Position numbers and translations under genes: made by a program. The notes beneath the pieces are model-generated. The model did no database searches. It was not told the origin of the DNA and was given only the letters and a program-made list of their open reading frames with translations. From Nakamurella sp. PAMC28650 (lineage in GTDB: Bacteria > Actinomycetota > Actinomycetes > Mycobacteriales > Nakamurellaceae), in the NCBI RefSeq assembly GCF_014303395.1, contig NZ_CP060298.1, positions 4,855,001 through 4,919,000 of the forward strand: 64,000 nucleotides of DNA, written 5' to 3'. This document shows positions 27,759 to 35,817 of this stretch, one piece after another. The stretch's first letter is position 1, and the number at the start of each line of letters is the position of its first letter.

Positions 27759-28871
27759 CTACCAACCCTCGGGGAGGTCCTCGAAGGCGTGGGAGAGTTC
27801 TCGGGAGATCTTCATCGCTTCCACCGCCCAGTCCTGGCCGGCCCCGGCCAGGCCGCAGGTCGGGGTGGGCACCACGCGGGCGGACAGGGTCTCCCGCGGG
27901 AACCCCAGCCGGTCGAAGGTCCCGAGGACGGGCGCGGCCCAGTCCTTCAGCTCCTTCCGGCGGCCGACCGGCTCGAGGCCGGGGACGACGCCGGCCAGCA
28001 GCACCGTGCCTGCCTCGACGAGCTCACCGATCGGATCGAGTTTCGCCGCGCTCGTGCCGATCGCGGTGAAGTCGACGGACAGCGCCGGAAAACCGGCGGC
28101 CCGCAGCAGTCGCAGCGGTACGTTCGGATGGCAGCAGTGGGCGATCAGCGGATGGTCCGACAACGCATCGGTCACGGACTGCAGCACCTGCCCGACGCGC
28201 GACCGGTCGACGGCGCGCACGGTGCCGAAACCGCTGGGCGTTGACAGCGCCCCGGCGATAACGAGCGGCAGCGCCGGTTCGTCGATCTGCACGGCGAACG
28301 AGGTTCCCGGAAGACGACGCCCGAGTTCCGCGAGGTGCTCCAGCAATCCCTGGGTCAGCGACGCGGCCATGTCGTCGACGGCACCGTCATCGACGAGAGC
28401 CCGGTTGCCGGAGGCGACCTCGACCTGCGCGGCGAGCGTCCACGGCCCGCAGACCTGGATCTTGACCCACTCCGCTCCCGCATACTGCTCGGTCGCGGCA
28501 TCGAGGTCCCACTCCATGAAGTCCTTGGCGCGCCTGGTGTCCCGGCCGGGACGCCGGGTGACGCGCCATCCTGACGGCACCACCTCGGCGAAGATGTCGA
28601 CCAGCAGACCGACGGTTCGCCCGACCATGTCGGCTCCGACACCGCGGTCGGGCAGCTCCGCCAGGTGAGGCAGATCGGGGAGCTCGCCGGCCACCGTGCG
28701 GGCCGCTTCGTCGGGCGAATCACCCGGCAGGGAACCGATTGCGGTTCCGACACCGACGTGCCAGCTGCGCTTCCGGTGGGCCGGGCCGGTCTCCGATACC
28801 CCGATCACCAATTCGGAGGGCCGGTCGATCACGGAGGCAGAACTGTTCAGCACCAACGGATTGTCCTCCAC
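27759..28871 (-). CDS. MetE-like protein, C-terminal catalytic domain only (core-MetE type)
   Basis: This 370-residue protein starts at GTG 28871. It corresponds to the zinc-containing C-terminal barrel of cobalamin-independent methionine synthase, with no N-terminal half. Zinc-ligand positions are recognisable: His and Cys in LIAHCCHPN, an acidic residue in ALSVDFTA (Asp where MetE has Glu), and Cys in TPTCGLAGA. This architecture fits the UROD/MetE superfamily proteins found beside mnmA in actinobacteria (Rv3015c in M. tuberculosis). Whether it methylates homocysteine, uses another methyl donor, or serves a different thiol is not known. It follows mnmA by four bases, so it is in the iscS-mnmA operon. 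Confidence 0.8.
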   Translation of the reverse strand: MEDNPLVLNSSASVIDRPSELVIGVSETGPAHRKRSWHVGVGTAIGSLPGDSPDEAARTVAGELPDLPHLAELPDRGVGADMVGRTVGLLVDIFAEVVPSGWRVTRRPGRDTRRAKDFMEWDLDAATEQYAGAEWVKIQVCGPWTLAAQVEVASGNRALVDDGAVDDMAASLTQGLLEHLAELGRRLPGTSFAVQIDEPALPLVIAGALSTPSGFGTVRAVDRSRVGQVLQSVTDALSDHPLIAHCCHPNVPLRLLRAAGFPALSVDFTAIGTSAAKLDPIGELVEAGTVLLAGVVPGLEPVGRRKELKDWAAPVLGTFDRLGFPRETLSARVVPTPTCGLAGAGQDWAVEAMKISRELSHAFEDLPEGW

Positions 28872-28875
28872 CGGG

Positions 28876-29946
28876 TCACCCGGCCCTGATGATGGTGCCG
28901 GCGCCGATGACGTAGTCGTCGGCGTCGTCGTAGAGGACCACGGTCTGGCCGGGCGCTATCCCGCGGATGGTCTCGTCGAGCGAGAGGCGCAGGTGTCCGT
29001 CGACCAGGTCGACGGAAGCGCGCACATTGCCGCCGTGGGCCCGTACCTGTGCCACCGTGCGCACCGGGAACTGCGGCGTCACCCCGGTGGAGAAGACGAT
29101 CCGGTTCGCCGTGATCACCGACACGTCCAGCCCGGTGACCGGTCCGACCTTGACGGTGCCGGTGACCGGCTCGATCCCCAGGACGTAGCGCGGCCTACCG
29201 TCGGCCGCCGGCTTCCCGAGACCCAGCCCCTTGCGCTGTCCGACGGTGTAGGCGAAGAACCCGTCGTGCCGGCCGAGTACCTCGCCGGTCTCGGCGTCGA
29301 CCACCTCACCGGGCTGGCTGCCGAGCTTCTCGACCAGATACCCGTGGGTGTCGCCGTCCGGGATGAAGCAGATGTCGTACGAGTCCGGCTTGGACGCCAC
29401 GGCGAATCCCCGACGGGCTGCCTCCGCCCTCACCTGGTGCTTGGTCATCTCCCCGAGCGGGAACATGGTGTGGGACAGCTGATCAGCGGTCAGCACGGCC
29501 AACACGTACGACTGGTCCTTGGCCTGGTCGACCGATCGGTGCAGGACGCCGTCGATCAGCCTGACGTGGTGGCCGGTGGCCACCGCATCGAAGCCCAGCG
29601 CGATCGCCCGGTCCAGCAGGGCGGCGAACTTGATCTTCTCGTTGCACCGCAGGCAGGGGTTCGGGGTCCGTCCGGCCGCGTACTCCGCGAGGAAGTCGTC
29701 CACCACGCTCTCGGCGAACTCCGCGCTGAAGTCCCAGACGTAATAGGGAATGCCGAGTAGGTCACTGACGCGGCGGGCGTCGAACGCGTCCTCGATCGTG
29801 CAGCACCCACGCGAGCCCGTGCGCAACGTGCCGGGTTGCCGGGACAGCGCCATGTGCACACCGGTCACCTCGTGCCCGGCGTCCACCGCCAGGGCCGCCG
29901 CGACCGCAGAATCGACGCCACCGCTCATGGCCGCCAGTACCTTCAT
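28876..29946 (-). CDS. mnmA: tRNA-specific 2-thiouridylase MnmA
   Basis: This 356-residue protein starts at ATG 29946, overlapping iscS by four bases (ATGA); an in-frame upstream extension is Arg-rich and rejected. The PP-loop is [10 protein letters not shown] (residues 7-16). The catalytic cysteines lie in [12 protein letters not shown] and [11 protein letters not shown]. The C-terminal barrel includes [11 protein letters not shown]. It thiolates U34 of Lys, Glu and Gln tRNAs using ATP and sulfur delivered from IscS. The direct gene fusion of iscS and mnmA into one operon is consistent with this sulfur-relay partnership. Confidence 0.96.
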   Translation of the reverse strand: MKVLAAMSGGVDSAVAAALAVDAGHEVTGVHMALSRQPGTLRTGSRGCCTIEDAFDARRVSDLLGIPYYVWDFSAEFAESVVDDFLAEYAAGRTPNPCLRCNEKIKFAALLDRAIALGFDAVATGHHVRLIDGVLHRSVDQAKDQSYVLAVLTADQLSHTMFPLGEMTKHQVRAEAARRGFAVASKPDSYDICFIPDGDTHGYLVEKLGSQPGEVVDAETGEVLGRHDGFFAYTVGQRKGLGLGKPAADGRPRYVLGIEPVTGTVKVGPVTGLDVSVITANRIVFSTGVTPQFPVRTVAQVRAHGGNVRASVDLVDGHLRLSLDETIRGIAPGQTVVLYDDADDYVIGAGTIIRAG

Positions 29947-31148
29947 GATCGACGCCTCGCCCCGGCCATGGCTGCCTTGCGGGCGCGCTCGACGACCGGA
30001 CCGATCGCGCCCAGCAACGCCGCCACATCTGCTTCCGTCGACGTGTGCCCGAGCGAGAACCGCAGTGCGCCGCGGGCCTCCTGCTCCGGAACGCCCATCG
30101 CGAGAAGGACATGCGAGGGGCGGGCCACGCCCGCGGTGCAGGCGGAACCGGTGGAACACTCGATACCACGAGCGTCCAGAAGCATCAGGAGCGAATCACC
30201 CTCGCAGCCCGGAAAACGCAGGTGCGCATTGCCGGGTAGCCGGGAGGGACCACCGTCGACCAGGCTCTGCCCCGGATCGCCCGCTACCACCACGTCCTCG
30301 ACGAGTTCCGTGACGCCGGCGATCAGATCGTCGCGCAACCCCGCCAGGAAAAGGGCCCGTTCGACCCGGTTGGCCTGGGCATCCGCCACCGCCACCGCCA
30401 GCCCGATGATGCCGGCGACGTCCAGGGTGCCGGACCGCACTCCGCGTTCCTGCCCGCCCCCGTGCAGGATCGGGACGACAGACACCTCCCGGGACAGCAG
30501 CAGCAGCCCCACACCGGTCGGTCCGCCCACCTTGTGGCCGGTGATCGTCATCGCATCGGCCCCGCACCGGCCGAAATCGACCGGTAGCTGGCCGAGCGCC
30601 TGCACGGCGTCGGTGTGCATCGGGATCTTCGCGCCGTGGGCGACCTGCGCGAGTTCGCGGATCGGGTTGACGGTCCCGACCTCGTTGTTCGCCCACATCA
30701 CCGTGACCAGCGCGACATCCGCGGGATTCTCCGCGATGGCGGCGGCCAGCGTGTCGGCGTGCACCCGACCGTAGTCGTCGACCTCCAGCCAGCCGAGCAC
30801 GGCGCCCTCGCACTGCTCGAGGTACTCCAGGACGTCCAGTACGGCGTGATGCTCGGTGGGCGACGCGAGGATGCGGCAGCGGCCAGGGTTCTCGCGCACC
30901 CGCGCCCGGTAGATGCCGGCCACCGCGAGGTTGTCCGATTCGGTACCGCCAGAGGTGAAGATGACCTCGCTGGGGCGTGCGCCGAGGTCGCGCGCGAGAG
31001 ACTCCCTGGCCTCTTCCACCCGCCTCCGGGCGGCCCGCCCGGAGGTGTGCAGCGAGGACGCGTTACCGCCCTGGGCCATGGCAGCCGTCATCGCTTCGAC
31101 CACGGACGGCAGAACCGGCGTGGTGGCAGCGTGATCGAGGTAGGTCAT
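29943..31148 (-). CDS. iscS: Cysteine desulfurase (NifS/IscS family)
   Basis: About 401 residues from ATG 31148 (a GTG sits one codon upstream). The PLP lysine is in [13 protein letters not shown], the active-site Cys in [10 protein letters not shown], and the His-rich [11 protein letters not shown] and the [10 protein letters not shown] start are typical. It takes sulfur from cysteine for tRNA thiolation and Fe-S assembly. The start codon overlaps the stop of a small upstream ORF (TGATG) and its stop overlaps mnmA, so it is the centre of a tight operon. Confidence 0.95.
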   Translation of the reverse strand: MTYLDHAATTPVLPSVVEAMTAAMAQGGNASSLHTSGRAARRRVEEARESLARDLGARPSEVIFTSGGTESDNLAVAGIYRARVRENPGRCRILASPTEHHAVLDVLEYLEQCEGAVLGWLEVDDYGRVHADTLAAAIAENPADVALVTVMWANNEVGTVNPIRELAQVAHGAKIPMHTDAVQALGQLPVDFGRCGADAMTITGHKVGGPTGVGLLLLSREVSVVPILHGGGQERGVRSGTLDVAGIIGLAVAVADAQANRVERALFLAGLRDDLIAGVTELVEDVVVAGDPGQSLVDGGPSRLPGNAHLRFPGCEGDSLLMLLDARGIECSTGSACTAGVARPSHVLLAMGVPEQEARGALRFSLGHTSTEADVAALLGAIGPVVERARKAAMAGARRRS

Positions 31149-31372
31149 CACTCACCAGGGTAGGCCGCTGCCAGCCGTTCTCCCCAACTCGTGCGCAGGG
31201 GGGTCGACTCTGCGAGGACGACGATCCCCTGATCGTCCAAAGAGATCGCAAAGAATTCGTACTGCCGGCGGCGTGTCTGCGGTTGCCGAGCCGTCGGTTC
31301 GGGCGCAAGATCCGCCGTGGGCAGCCACCGCCGGTGGTCGAAGTCCTCCTCCGCACCGCGGACGAATCGCAC
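31148..31372 (-). CDS. Small conserved-looking protein upstream of iscS
   Basis: A 74-residue frame from GTG 31372 (GTG 31387 also possible) ends in a TGA that overlaps the iscS ATG (TGATG), a strong sign of a translated, coupled gene. The protein has a protein-like mix: [19 protein letters not shown], an Arg-rich middle, and [19 protein letters not shown], then [14 protein letters not shown] at the C-terminus. No transmembrane segment or known motif is visible. I do not recognise it; a helper of sulfur or tRNA metabolism would be a guess from position only. Its 5' end lies 3-18 bases from the start of the opposite-strand small gene, leaving no room for separate leader regions. Confidence 0.55.
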   Translation of the reverse strand: MRFVRGAEEDFDHRRWLPTADLAPEPTARQPQTRRRQYEFFAISLDDQGIVVLAESTPLRTSWGERLAAAYPGE

Positions 31373-31390
31373 CGAAGAAAGGGACACATC

Positions 31391-31612
31391 GTGGCTGTTT
31401 CCGTGAATCTGTCGAAAGGCCTGGACAAGGCGTTCGAGAACATGAGCCTGGACGAGATCCTGGCCGCGCCGCCTTCGGCTCTGGCCGGGCTCACCGAACG
31501 GCACGACGGCATCCTGGCCGAGATGGGTATCAAGACGATCAAGGATCTGGGCTCCAACAAGTACTTCGCCCTCGCCGGGGTGCTGGTGGCGCTGTCCGGC
31601 AAGACCGGCTGA
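31391..31612 (+). CDS. Small helix-hairpin-helix-like protein
   Basis: A 73-residue protein from GTG 31391, preceded by AAAGGGA. The sequence is helical with an HhH-like core: LDEILAAPPSALAGLTERHD, then MGIKTIKDLGSNKYFALAGVL. Similar small proteins are annotated as hypothetical in many actinobacteria. The PPSALAGL segment and 'IKTIKDLGSNKYF' resemble the repeat hairpins of DNA- or protein-binding domains, so a binding role is possible but not shown. It lies alone on the plus strand in a minus-strand block and ends 20 bases before a hairpin. Confidence 0.7.
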   Translation: MAVSVNLSKGLDKAFENMSLDEILAAPPSALAGLTERHDGILAEMGIKTIKDLGSNKYFALAGVLVALSGKTG

Positions 31613-31632
31613 CCCTGGGCACCGAGGCACCC

Positions 31633-31680
31633 GGACGTCCTGCGGAGTGAGGGCTATTGCCGTCGCTCAGCAGGACGTCC
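31633..31680. terminator. Hairpin between small gene and acyltransferase
   Basis: GGACGTCCTGC (31633-31643) pairs with GCAGGACGTCC (31670-31680), with a smaller inner stem TGAG/CTCA. The olsA-like stop codon (31667-31669) lies inside it. It probably terminates both convergent transcripts. The stem seed matches the lon-distal hairpin. Confidence 0.65.
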
Positions 31681-32563
31681 CGGCGGTGGTGGGCGCCAGG
31701 GGCGGCCCGACTGCCGAACGCACCCTGACCGGCGTTTCCAGAACCGGGATCCCGAGGTTCCCGGCGACCGCATTCTGCGCGAGTCTGGCCACCACGGCCC
31801 GGTCGACCTGGTCGCGACCGGTCCCGGCGATCGCCGGGATCGGCGGCAGCCACTGCACTTTCACCGTGCAGTCCCGAGCACTCAGGACTCGCCGGACGCT
31901 TCCGACGAGGGTCTCGGCGCCGACGAAGGCGGGCACCGTGGTCGGCGCGTCGGCGGCGTCGAGATACCGGAGGGTCACCGGGGAGATGACGACACCGGCG
32001 TCCAGCGCCGCCTGGAAGGCCGCCCGGCGGAAGGGATCCAGGGCGCCGCCACACCGGGTCGTCGCCTCCGGGAACACCTGCACCCTGGAACCGCCGCGCA
32101 GCGCTGCGGTGATCGCCGCTACCGCCTCTGGCAGATCACGCAGGCGTTCCCGTTGCAGGAAGAGGGTTCCCGTCCGTCGGGCGGCGACACCGACCAGCGG
32201 CCAGGCCCCGACTTCGGCCTTGGCCACCATCTGCATCGGCGCCGACGCCGCCAGCGCGAGGATGTCCAGCCAGGAGACATGGTTGCCCACCACCAGACTC
32301 GGGCCAGAGCGTGGACGACCCTCGACGAGGATCCGGACGCCGACCGCCCGCAGGATCCACCGCGAGACACGTTGCAGGGAACAGGCTCCGCGCCGGTCGC
32401 GGCCGTGCCCCGGAATGCAGGCGACGAGCACGATGAATCCGACTCCGCAACCCAGCGCGGCGACCAGTGCCGCCCACCGTGCTGCCCGGCGGCCACTTCC
32501 CACCGGCTGGTCCGGCTCCCGGGCGCAGGAGTCGTCACACGCGGTTTCCCGGCAGAGCGTCAT
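31667..32563 (-). CDS. 1-acyl-sn-glycerol-3-phosphate-type acyltransferase (PlsC/OlsA-like)
   Basis: This 298-residue membrane-associated protein has an N-terminal hydrophobic segment (ALVAALGCGVGFIVLVACI) and the acyltransferase motifs NHVSWLD (HX4D, about residue 94), LFLQRERLRD and VFPEATTRCGG. It transfers an acyl chain to a hydroxyl acceptor. Directly upstream, overlapping by four bases, is an OlsB-like N-acyltransferase, the partner of OlsA in ornithine-lipid synthesis. That pairing suggests a lyso-ornithine-lipid O-acyltransferase, but ordinary phosphatidate synthesis is not excluded. The order matches Rv3026c/Rv3027c next to iscS in M. tuberculosis. Confidence 0.85.
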   Translation of the reverse strand: MTLCRETACDDSCAREPDQPVGSGRRAARWAALVAALGCGVGFIVLVACIPGHGRDRRGACSLQRVSRWILRAVGVRILVEGRPRSGPSLVVGNHVSWLDILALAASAPMQMVAKAEVGAWPLVGVAARRTGTLFLQRERLRDLPEAVAAITAALRGGSRVQVFPEATTRCGGALDPFRRAAFQAALDAGVVISPVTLRYLDAADAPTTVPAFVGAETLVGSVRRVLSARDCTVKVQWLPPIPAIAGTGRDQVDRAVVARLAQNAVAGNLGIPVLETPVRVRSAVGPPLAPTTAGTSC

Positions 32564-33393
32564 CTCGCGTCCCGGAGGAGATTGGAACCGCTGTCCCCGA
32601 GGAAGCTGTCCCCGAGGAAGAAGCGTAGGTAACGCTGATCGGCGGTCTCGAGGTCCAGCAGGACGAGGAAATCAGCGGTACCGAAGGCGGAGTCCAGGGC
32701 CGGCGGTCCGCAGACCACTGCTCCCAGCCTGAGGTAGCCACGCAGCAGCGGGGGCACGACCCGACGCAACGGACGCGGGATCCCGGTGGGATCGAACGCG
32801 GTCCGTGGACGGCACAGCAGGTGTTCCGGAGCCAGATGTCGTGCCTGCACCAGGTCGGCGAAGGATGCGGCGGCGGCCCCGCCGTCGGCCAGGCTGATGG
32901 ACGCGCAGCCCATCAGGTACCGATAGCCGGTGAGTTGCATGTACCGCGCGATCCCGCCCCAGAGCAGGGAAATGGGAGCGGCGCCCCGGTGGGCATCCGC
33001 CACGCAGGATCGCCCGGCCTCTACCGTGCGGTCCAGAATGGCTTCGAGCGGGGAGAGATCGAACTCGGTGTGGGAGTAGAGGCCGTGTCCACGAGGATCG
33101 GAATCGTTGGCGTGCGGAGGAAGCAGCCGATAGGTGGCGACGGCCGTCCCACGCCGGTCATCGGAGTGATCCAGCGAACGCACGACGAGGTGATCACACA
33201 GATCGTCGAATTCGTCGACGTCCAGACCATCGGGGCCGGGAGTGATGGCACCGCATTCGGTGCTGAAGACGTCGTACCGGAGCTGTTGGGCGGCAAGTAC
33301 ATCGACGGCGTCTGCAGCGAGAGTGACGCGATAGCCGACGGAGTCAGGTCGACGGGGGTCTGCGGCTTCGACCTGTAACTCAGTAGTGGTCAC
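32560..33393 (-). CDS. Ornithine-acyl-ACP N-acyltransferase-like protein (OlsB/hemolysin-like)
   Basis: A 277-residue protein from GTG 33393. It matches the autoinducer-synthase-like GNAT family that includes OlsB: LRYDVFSTECGAI near the N-terminus, VATYRLLPPHA, YSHTEFDLSPLE, VEAGRSCVAD, ISLLWGGIARYM and YLMGCASISLADGG. OlsB acylates the alpha-amino group of ornithine with a 3-hydroxy acyl-ACP. The C-terminus carries a short duplication (GDSFLGDS) from a 15-bp tandem repeat. The ATGA overlap with the PlsC-like gene shows one operon. Hydroxy fatty-acid amide products other than ornithine lipid are possible. Confidence 0.8.
   Translation of the reverse strand: MTTTELQVEAADPRRPDSVGYRVTLAADAVDVLAAQQLRYDVFSTECGAITPGPDGLDVDEFDDLCDHLVVRSLDHSDDRRGTAVATYRLLPPHANDSDPRGHGLYSHTEFDLSPLEAILDRTVEAGRSCVADAHRGAAPISLLWGGIARYMQLTGYRYLMGCASISLADGGAAAASFADLVQARHLAPEHLLCRPRTAFDPTGIPRPLRRVVPPLLRGYLRLGAVVCGPPALDSAFGTADFLVLLDLETADQRYLRFFLGDSFLGDSGSNLLRDAR
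32591..32620. repeat. 15-bp tandem duplication in olsB-like 3' end
   Basis: CTGTCCCCGAGGAAG is exactly repeated at 32591-32605 and 32606-32620. It stays in frame and adds five residues (LGDSF/LGDS) to the protein C-terminus. Confidence 0.9.
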
Positions 33394-33558
33394 GTTCTAC
33401 AGAGTGTGCGGGCCCTCGTGGTGGCAGCACCGAATGCCGCGCATACGCCTGATGACGAATGCATGAATCTCGCGTGCCCTGCGCGTCTGGCGCACGCTGT
33501 TACCCGGCCGGGTCGTGTGTTGCCCGGCCGGCGTGTGTGTTGCCCGGTCGCGCAGACA

Positions 33559-33602
33559 GAACTGCCCAGAAACGCCGATCCGGGGGCGTGTCCGGGCAGT
33601 TC
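33559..33602. terminator. Imperfect 18-bp stem after etfA
   Basis: GAACTGCCCAGAAACGCC (33559-33576) pairs with 33585-33602 with two mismatches around an eight-base loop. It is downstream of the minus-strand etfA stop and likely ends etfBA transcription before olsB. Confidence 0.6.
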
Positions 33603-33628
33603 CGTCAGCGCCGGGCACAACGGTCTGC

Positions 33629-33752
33629 GCGGAACCCCCGGGAAGCCGCGGAACCCCGGGAAGCCGCGGAACCCCGGGAAGCCGCGGAACCCCGGGAAGC
33701 CGCGGAAACCCGGGAAGCGCGGAAACCCGGGAAGCCGCGGAACCCCCCGGAG
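33629..33752. repeat. 18-bp tandem repeat array, about seven copies
   Basis: The unit is CGCGGAACCCCGGGAAGC. Three exact copies (33648, 33666, 33684) are flanked by copies with a C insertion, a C-to-A change or a partial unit. It is a pure GC-rich micro-array directly beyond the etfA stop codon (33773). No protein sense is apparent. Confidence 0.9.
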
Positions 33753-33772
33753 GTCCCGGGCCGGGAGGGGGG

Positions 33773-34744
33773 TCAGCCCTTGCGGGTCTTGATCGCCGAA
33801 GCCAACTGCGGCGCCACCGTAAAAAGGTCACCCACCACCCCGAAGTCGGCGATCTCGAAGATCGGCGCATCGGTGTCCTTGTTCACCGCCACGATCGTCT
33901 TGGACGTCTGCATCCCCGCCCGATGCTGGATCGCCCCGGAAATCCCCAACGCCACATACAACTGCGGAGACACCGTCGTCCCGGTCTGACCCACCTGGAA
34001 CTGATGCGGGTAGTACCCCGAATCCACCGCCGCCCGCGAGGCACCCACCGCGCCGCCGAGCACATCGGCCAACTCCTCCACCACGTGGAAATTGTCCGCC
34101 GACCCGACCCCACGCCCACCGGACACCACGATCTTCGCGCCACCCAACTCCGGACGATCACCCTTGTCCTCCGGCAACCACTGCGACACCCTCGTGGCCG
34201 ACACCGCATCCACCGACGTCGCCAACACCACCACCGGCGGCGCGAGGACCGCCACCGGATCACCCTCGATCGCGTTGCCACGCACCGAGATCACCGGCAC
34301 CCCCCGCGACACCTGATACCGGGTCGTGTACGCACCGCCGAACACCGACAGCGTCGCCACCACCACCCCGTCCTCCAACGCCACATCCACCACATCGGCC
34401 AACACACCCGAATCCAGCCGCACCGCCAACCGCCCCGCGATCTCCCGACCGTCGAACGTCGCCGCCACCAACACCGCCGCCGGCACCCCACCAGCAGCCA
34501 CCGCCGCCTGCAACGCCGCCACCTGCGGAGTCAACAACCACTCCGCCGGATCAGCGGACTCCGCCGCGAAGATCTTGCTCGCCCCCGCCGCACCCAACTG
34601 CTCCGACAAAGCCGCCGCCGTCCCGACCGCGCCGACCACCACCGCCACCGGCGTCCCGATCCTGGCCGCCGCCACCAACAACTCCACCGTCAACTTCTTC
34701 ACGCCACCATCAGCGTGCTCCACCAACACCAACACATCACTCAT
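33773..34744 (-). CDS. etfA: Electron transfer flavoprotein alpha subunit
   Basis: A 323-residue protein from ATG 34744. The FAD domain has GGRGVGSADNF near residue 210, VGASRAAVDSGYYPHQFQVG and GISGAIQHRAGM, and ends with a KDTDAPIFEIADFGVVGDLF segment. It pairs with EtfB to pass electrons from acyl-CoA dehydrogenases to the quinone pool. Its codons are T- and G-ending (TTG, GAT, GGT, GCG, GTG) instead of the C-ending codons of every neighbour, as in etfB. The product is unaffected. It lies 48 bases after etfB in the same operon. Confidence 0.96.
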   Translation of the reverse strand: MSDVLVLVEHADGGVKKLTVELLVAAARIGTPVAVVVGAVGTAAALSEQLGAAGASKIFAAESADPAEWLLTPQVAALQAAVAAGGVPAAVLVAATFDGREIAGRLAVRLDSGVLADVVDVALEDGVVVATLSVFGGAYTTRYQVSRGVPVISVRGNAIEGDPVAVLAPPVVVLATSVDAVSATRVSQWLPEDKGDRPELGGAKIVVSGGRGVGSADNFHVVEELADVLGGAVGASRAAVDSGYYPHQFQVGQTGTTVSPQLYVALGISGAIQHRAGMQTSKTIVAVNKDTDAPIFEIADFGVVGDLFTVAPQLASAIKTRKG

Positions 34745-34792
34745 GACCAAAACCCTCCCACGCTCCAGGAAACCGCCCAGTACCCCAACAAC

Positions 34793-35572
34793 TCAGACAA
34801 GCCGCTGCGCCACCAGGAACTCAGCGATACCATTCCCGGCCTCACCATCATCGGTGACCTTCTCACCCGCAGACTTCAACGGACGAGGAGCACCCGACAC
34901 CACCTGCGTCGAAGCATTGGCCAACCCCAAAGTCCCCGGATCCAACCCCAGATCCGCCGCCGACAACACCGACACCGGCTTGGACTTCGCCGCCATGATC
35001 CCCTTGAAATTCGGATACCGCGGCTCACCGATCTTCTCGTTCACCGACAACACCAACGGCAACGACGCCGACACCTTCGCCGCGCCGCCCTCCACCACCC
35101 GCTCAGCGCTCAACACCGAACCCTCCACCGCCACCTTCACCACCGACGTCACCGCCGGCATCCCCAACCGCTCCGCCAACATCGCCGGCATCGACGCAGT
35201 CCGACCATCGGTGGCCTCATTCCCGGTGATCACCAAATCCACCTGCAACGACCGCAACGCCGCCGCCAACGCCGCCGACGTCTGCAACGCATCCGAACCC
35301 GCCAACGCATCATCCAACACATGCACCGCCCGATGCGCCCCCATCGCCAACGCCTTGCGCAACGACTCCGCCGCCCGCGCCGGACCCATCGTCACCACCG
35401 TCACCTGACCACCATGAACCTCGGTCAACTGCAAACCGACCTCCACCGCCTTGGAATCGATCTCATCGATCACCGCATCAGAAGCATCACGATCCAACAC
35501 CCAATCAGACTCCCGCAACCGACGCTCGGAATACGTATCCGGCACCTGCTTCACCAGAACGGCAATTTCCAT
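34793..35572 (-). CDS. etfB: Electron transfer flavoprotein beta subunit
   Basis: A 259-residue protein from ATG 35572; the upstream extension to 35626 lacks support. It starts MEIAVLVKQVPDTYSERRLR and includes the ETF-beta signature GNEATDGRTASMPAMLAERL. The C-terminal IMAAKSKPVSVLS region is the usual recognition tail. It binds AMP and completes the ETF heterodimer. Leucine is nearly always TTG, and Asp GAT, quite unlike the rest of the window. A 20-bp imperfect palindrome lies about 150 bases upstream. Confidence 0.96.
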   Translation of the reverse strand: MEIAVLVKQVPDTYSERRLRESDWVLDRDASDAVIDEIDSKAVEVGLQLTEVHGGQVTVVTMGPARAAESLRKALAMGAHRAVHVLDDALAGSDALQTSAALAAALRSLQVDLVITGNEATDGRTASMPAMLAERLGMPAVTSVVKVAVEGSVLSAERVVEGGAAKVSASLPLVLSVNEKIGEPRYPNFKGIMAAKSKPVSVLSAADLGLDPGTLGLANASTQVVSGAPRPLKSAGEKVTDDGEAGNGIAEFLVAQRLV

Positions 35573-35725
35573 GGCCCTACCAACCTCTCGGTGATTCCCT
35601 CTGTGGTTACTTCGTCGACTCCACACGCCTGGTACAGATCTCCGTGCGCCCGGTACAGATCGTGCAGCGGGTCCCGGTTCGCCATGGTTCCACCCAACCC
35701 GGTCCCGGTGGGCCCCGCGCCAGGT

Positions 35726-35745
35726 AAGTTACTGACCAGTAGCTT
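35726..35745. promoter_or_regulatory. Imperfect 20-bp palindrome upstream of etfBA
   Basis: AAGTTACTGACCAGTAGCTT has eight of ten symmetric base pairs, with a TACTG/CAGTA core, the shape of a TetR-family operator. It sits in the 245-base divergent gap between etfB and the membrane protein gene at 35818. A direct repeat (C)GGTACAGATC occurs nearby at about 35631-35661. No regulator gene is adjacent. Confidence 0.5.
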
Positions 35746-35817
35746 AGCTCAGATACCGTTCCTCCCGGGGGATGCACAATTACGCAAACCCGCGAACCAC
35801 GCCCGGCGTGGCACGCT

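Larger units (their letters stand above)
33394..33772. other. Intergenic region between olsB-like and etfA
   Basis: No gene is supported in these 379 bases. Contents are a GCGCATACG tract near 33438, a repeated GTGTGTTGCCCGG, a long imperfect hairpin (33559-33602), and an 18-bp tandem array (33629-33752). The open frames here are PR/PG-rich artefacts of the array. Confidence 0.6.
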
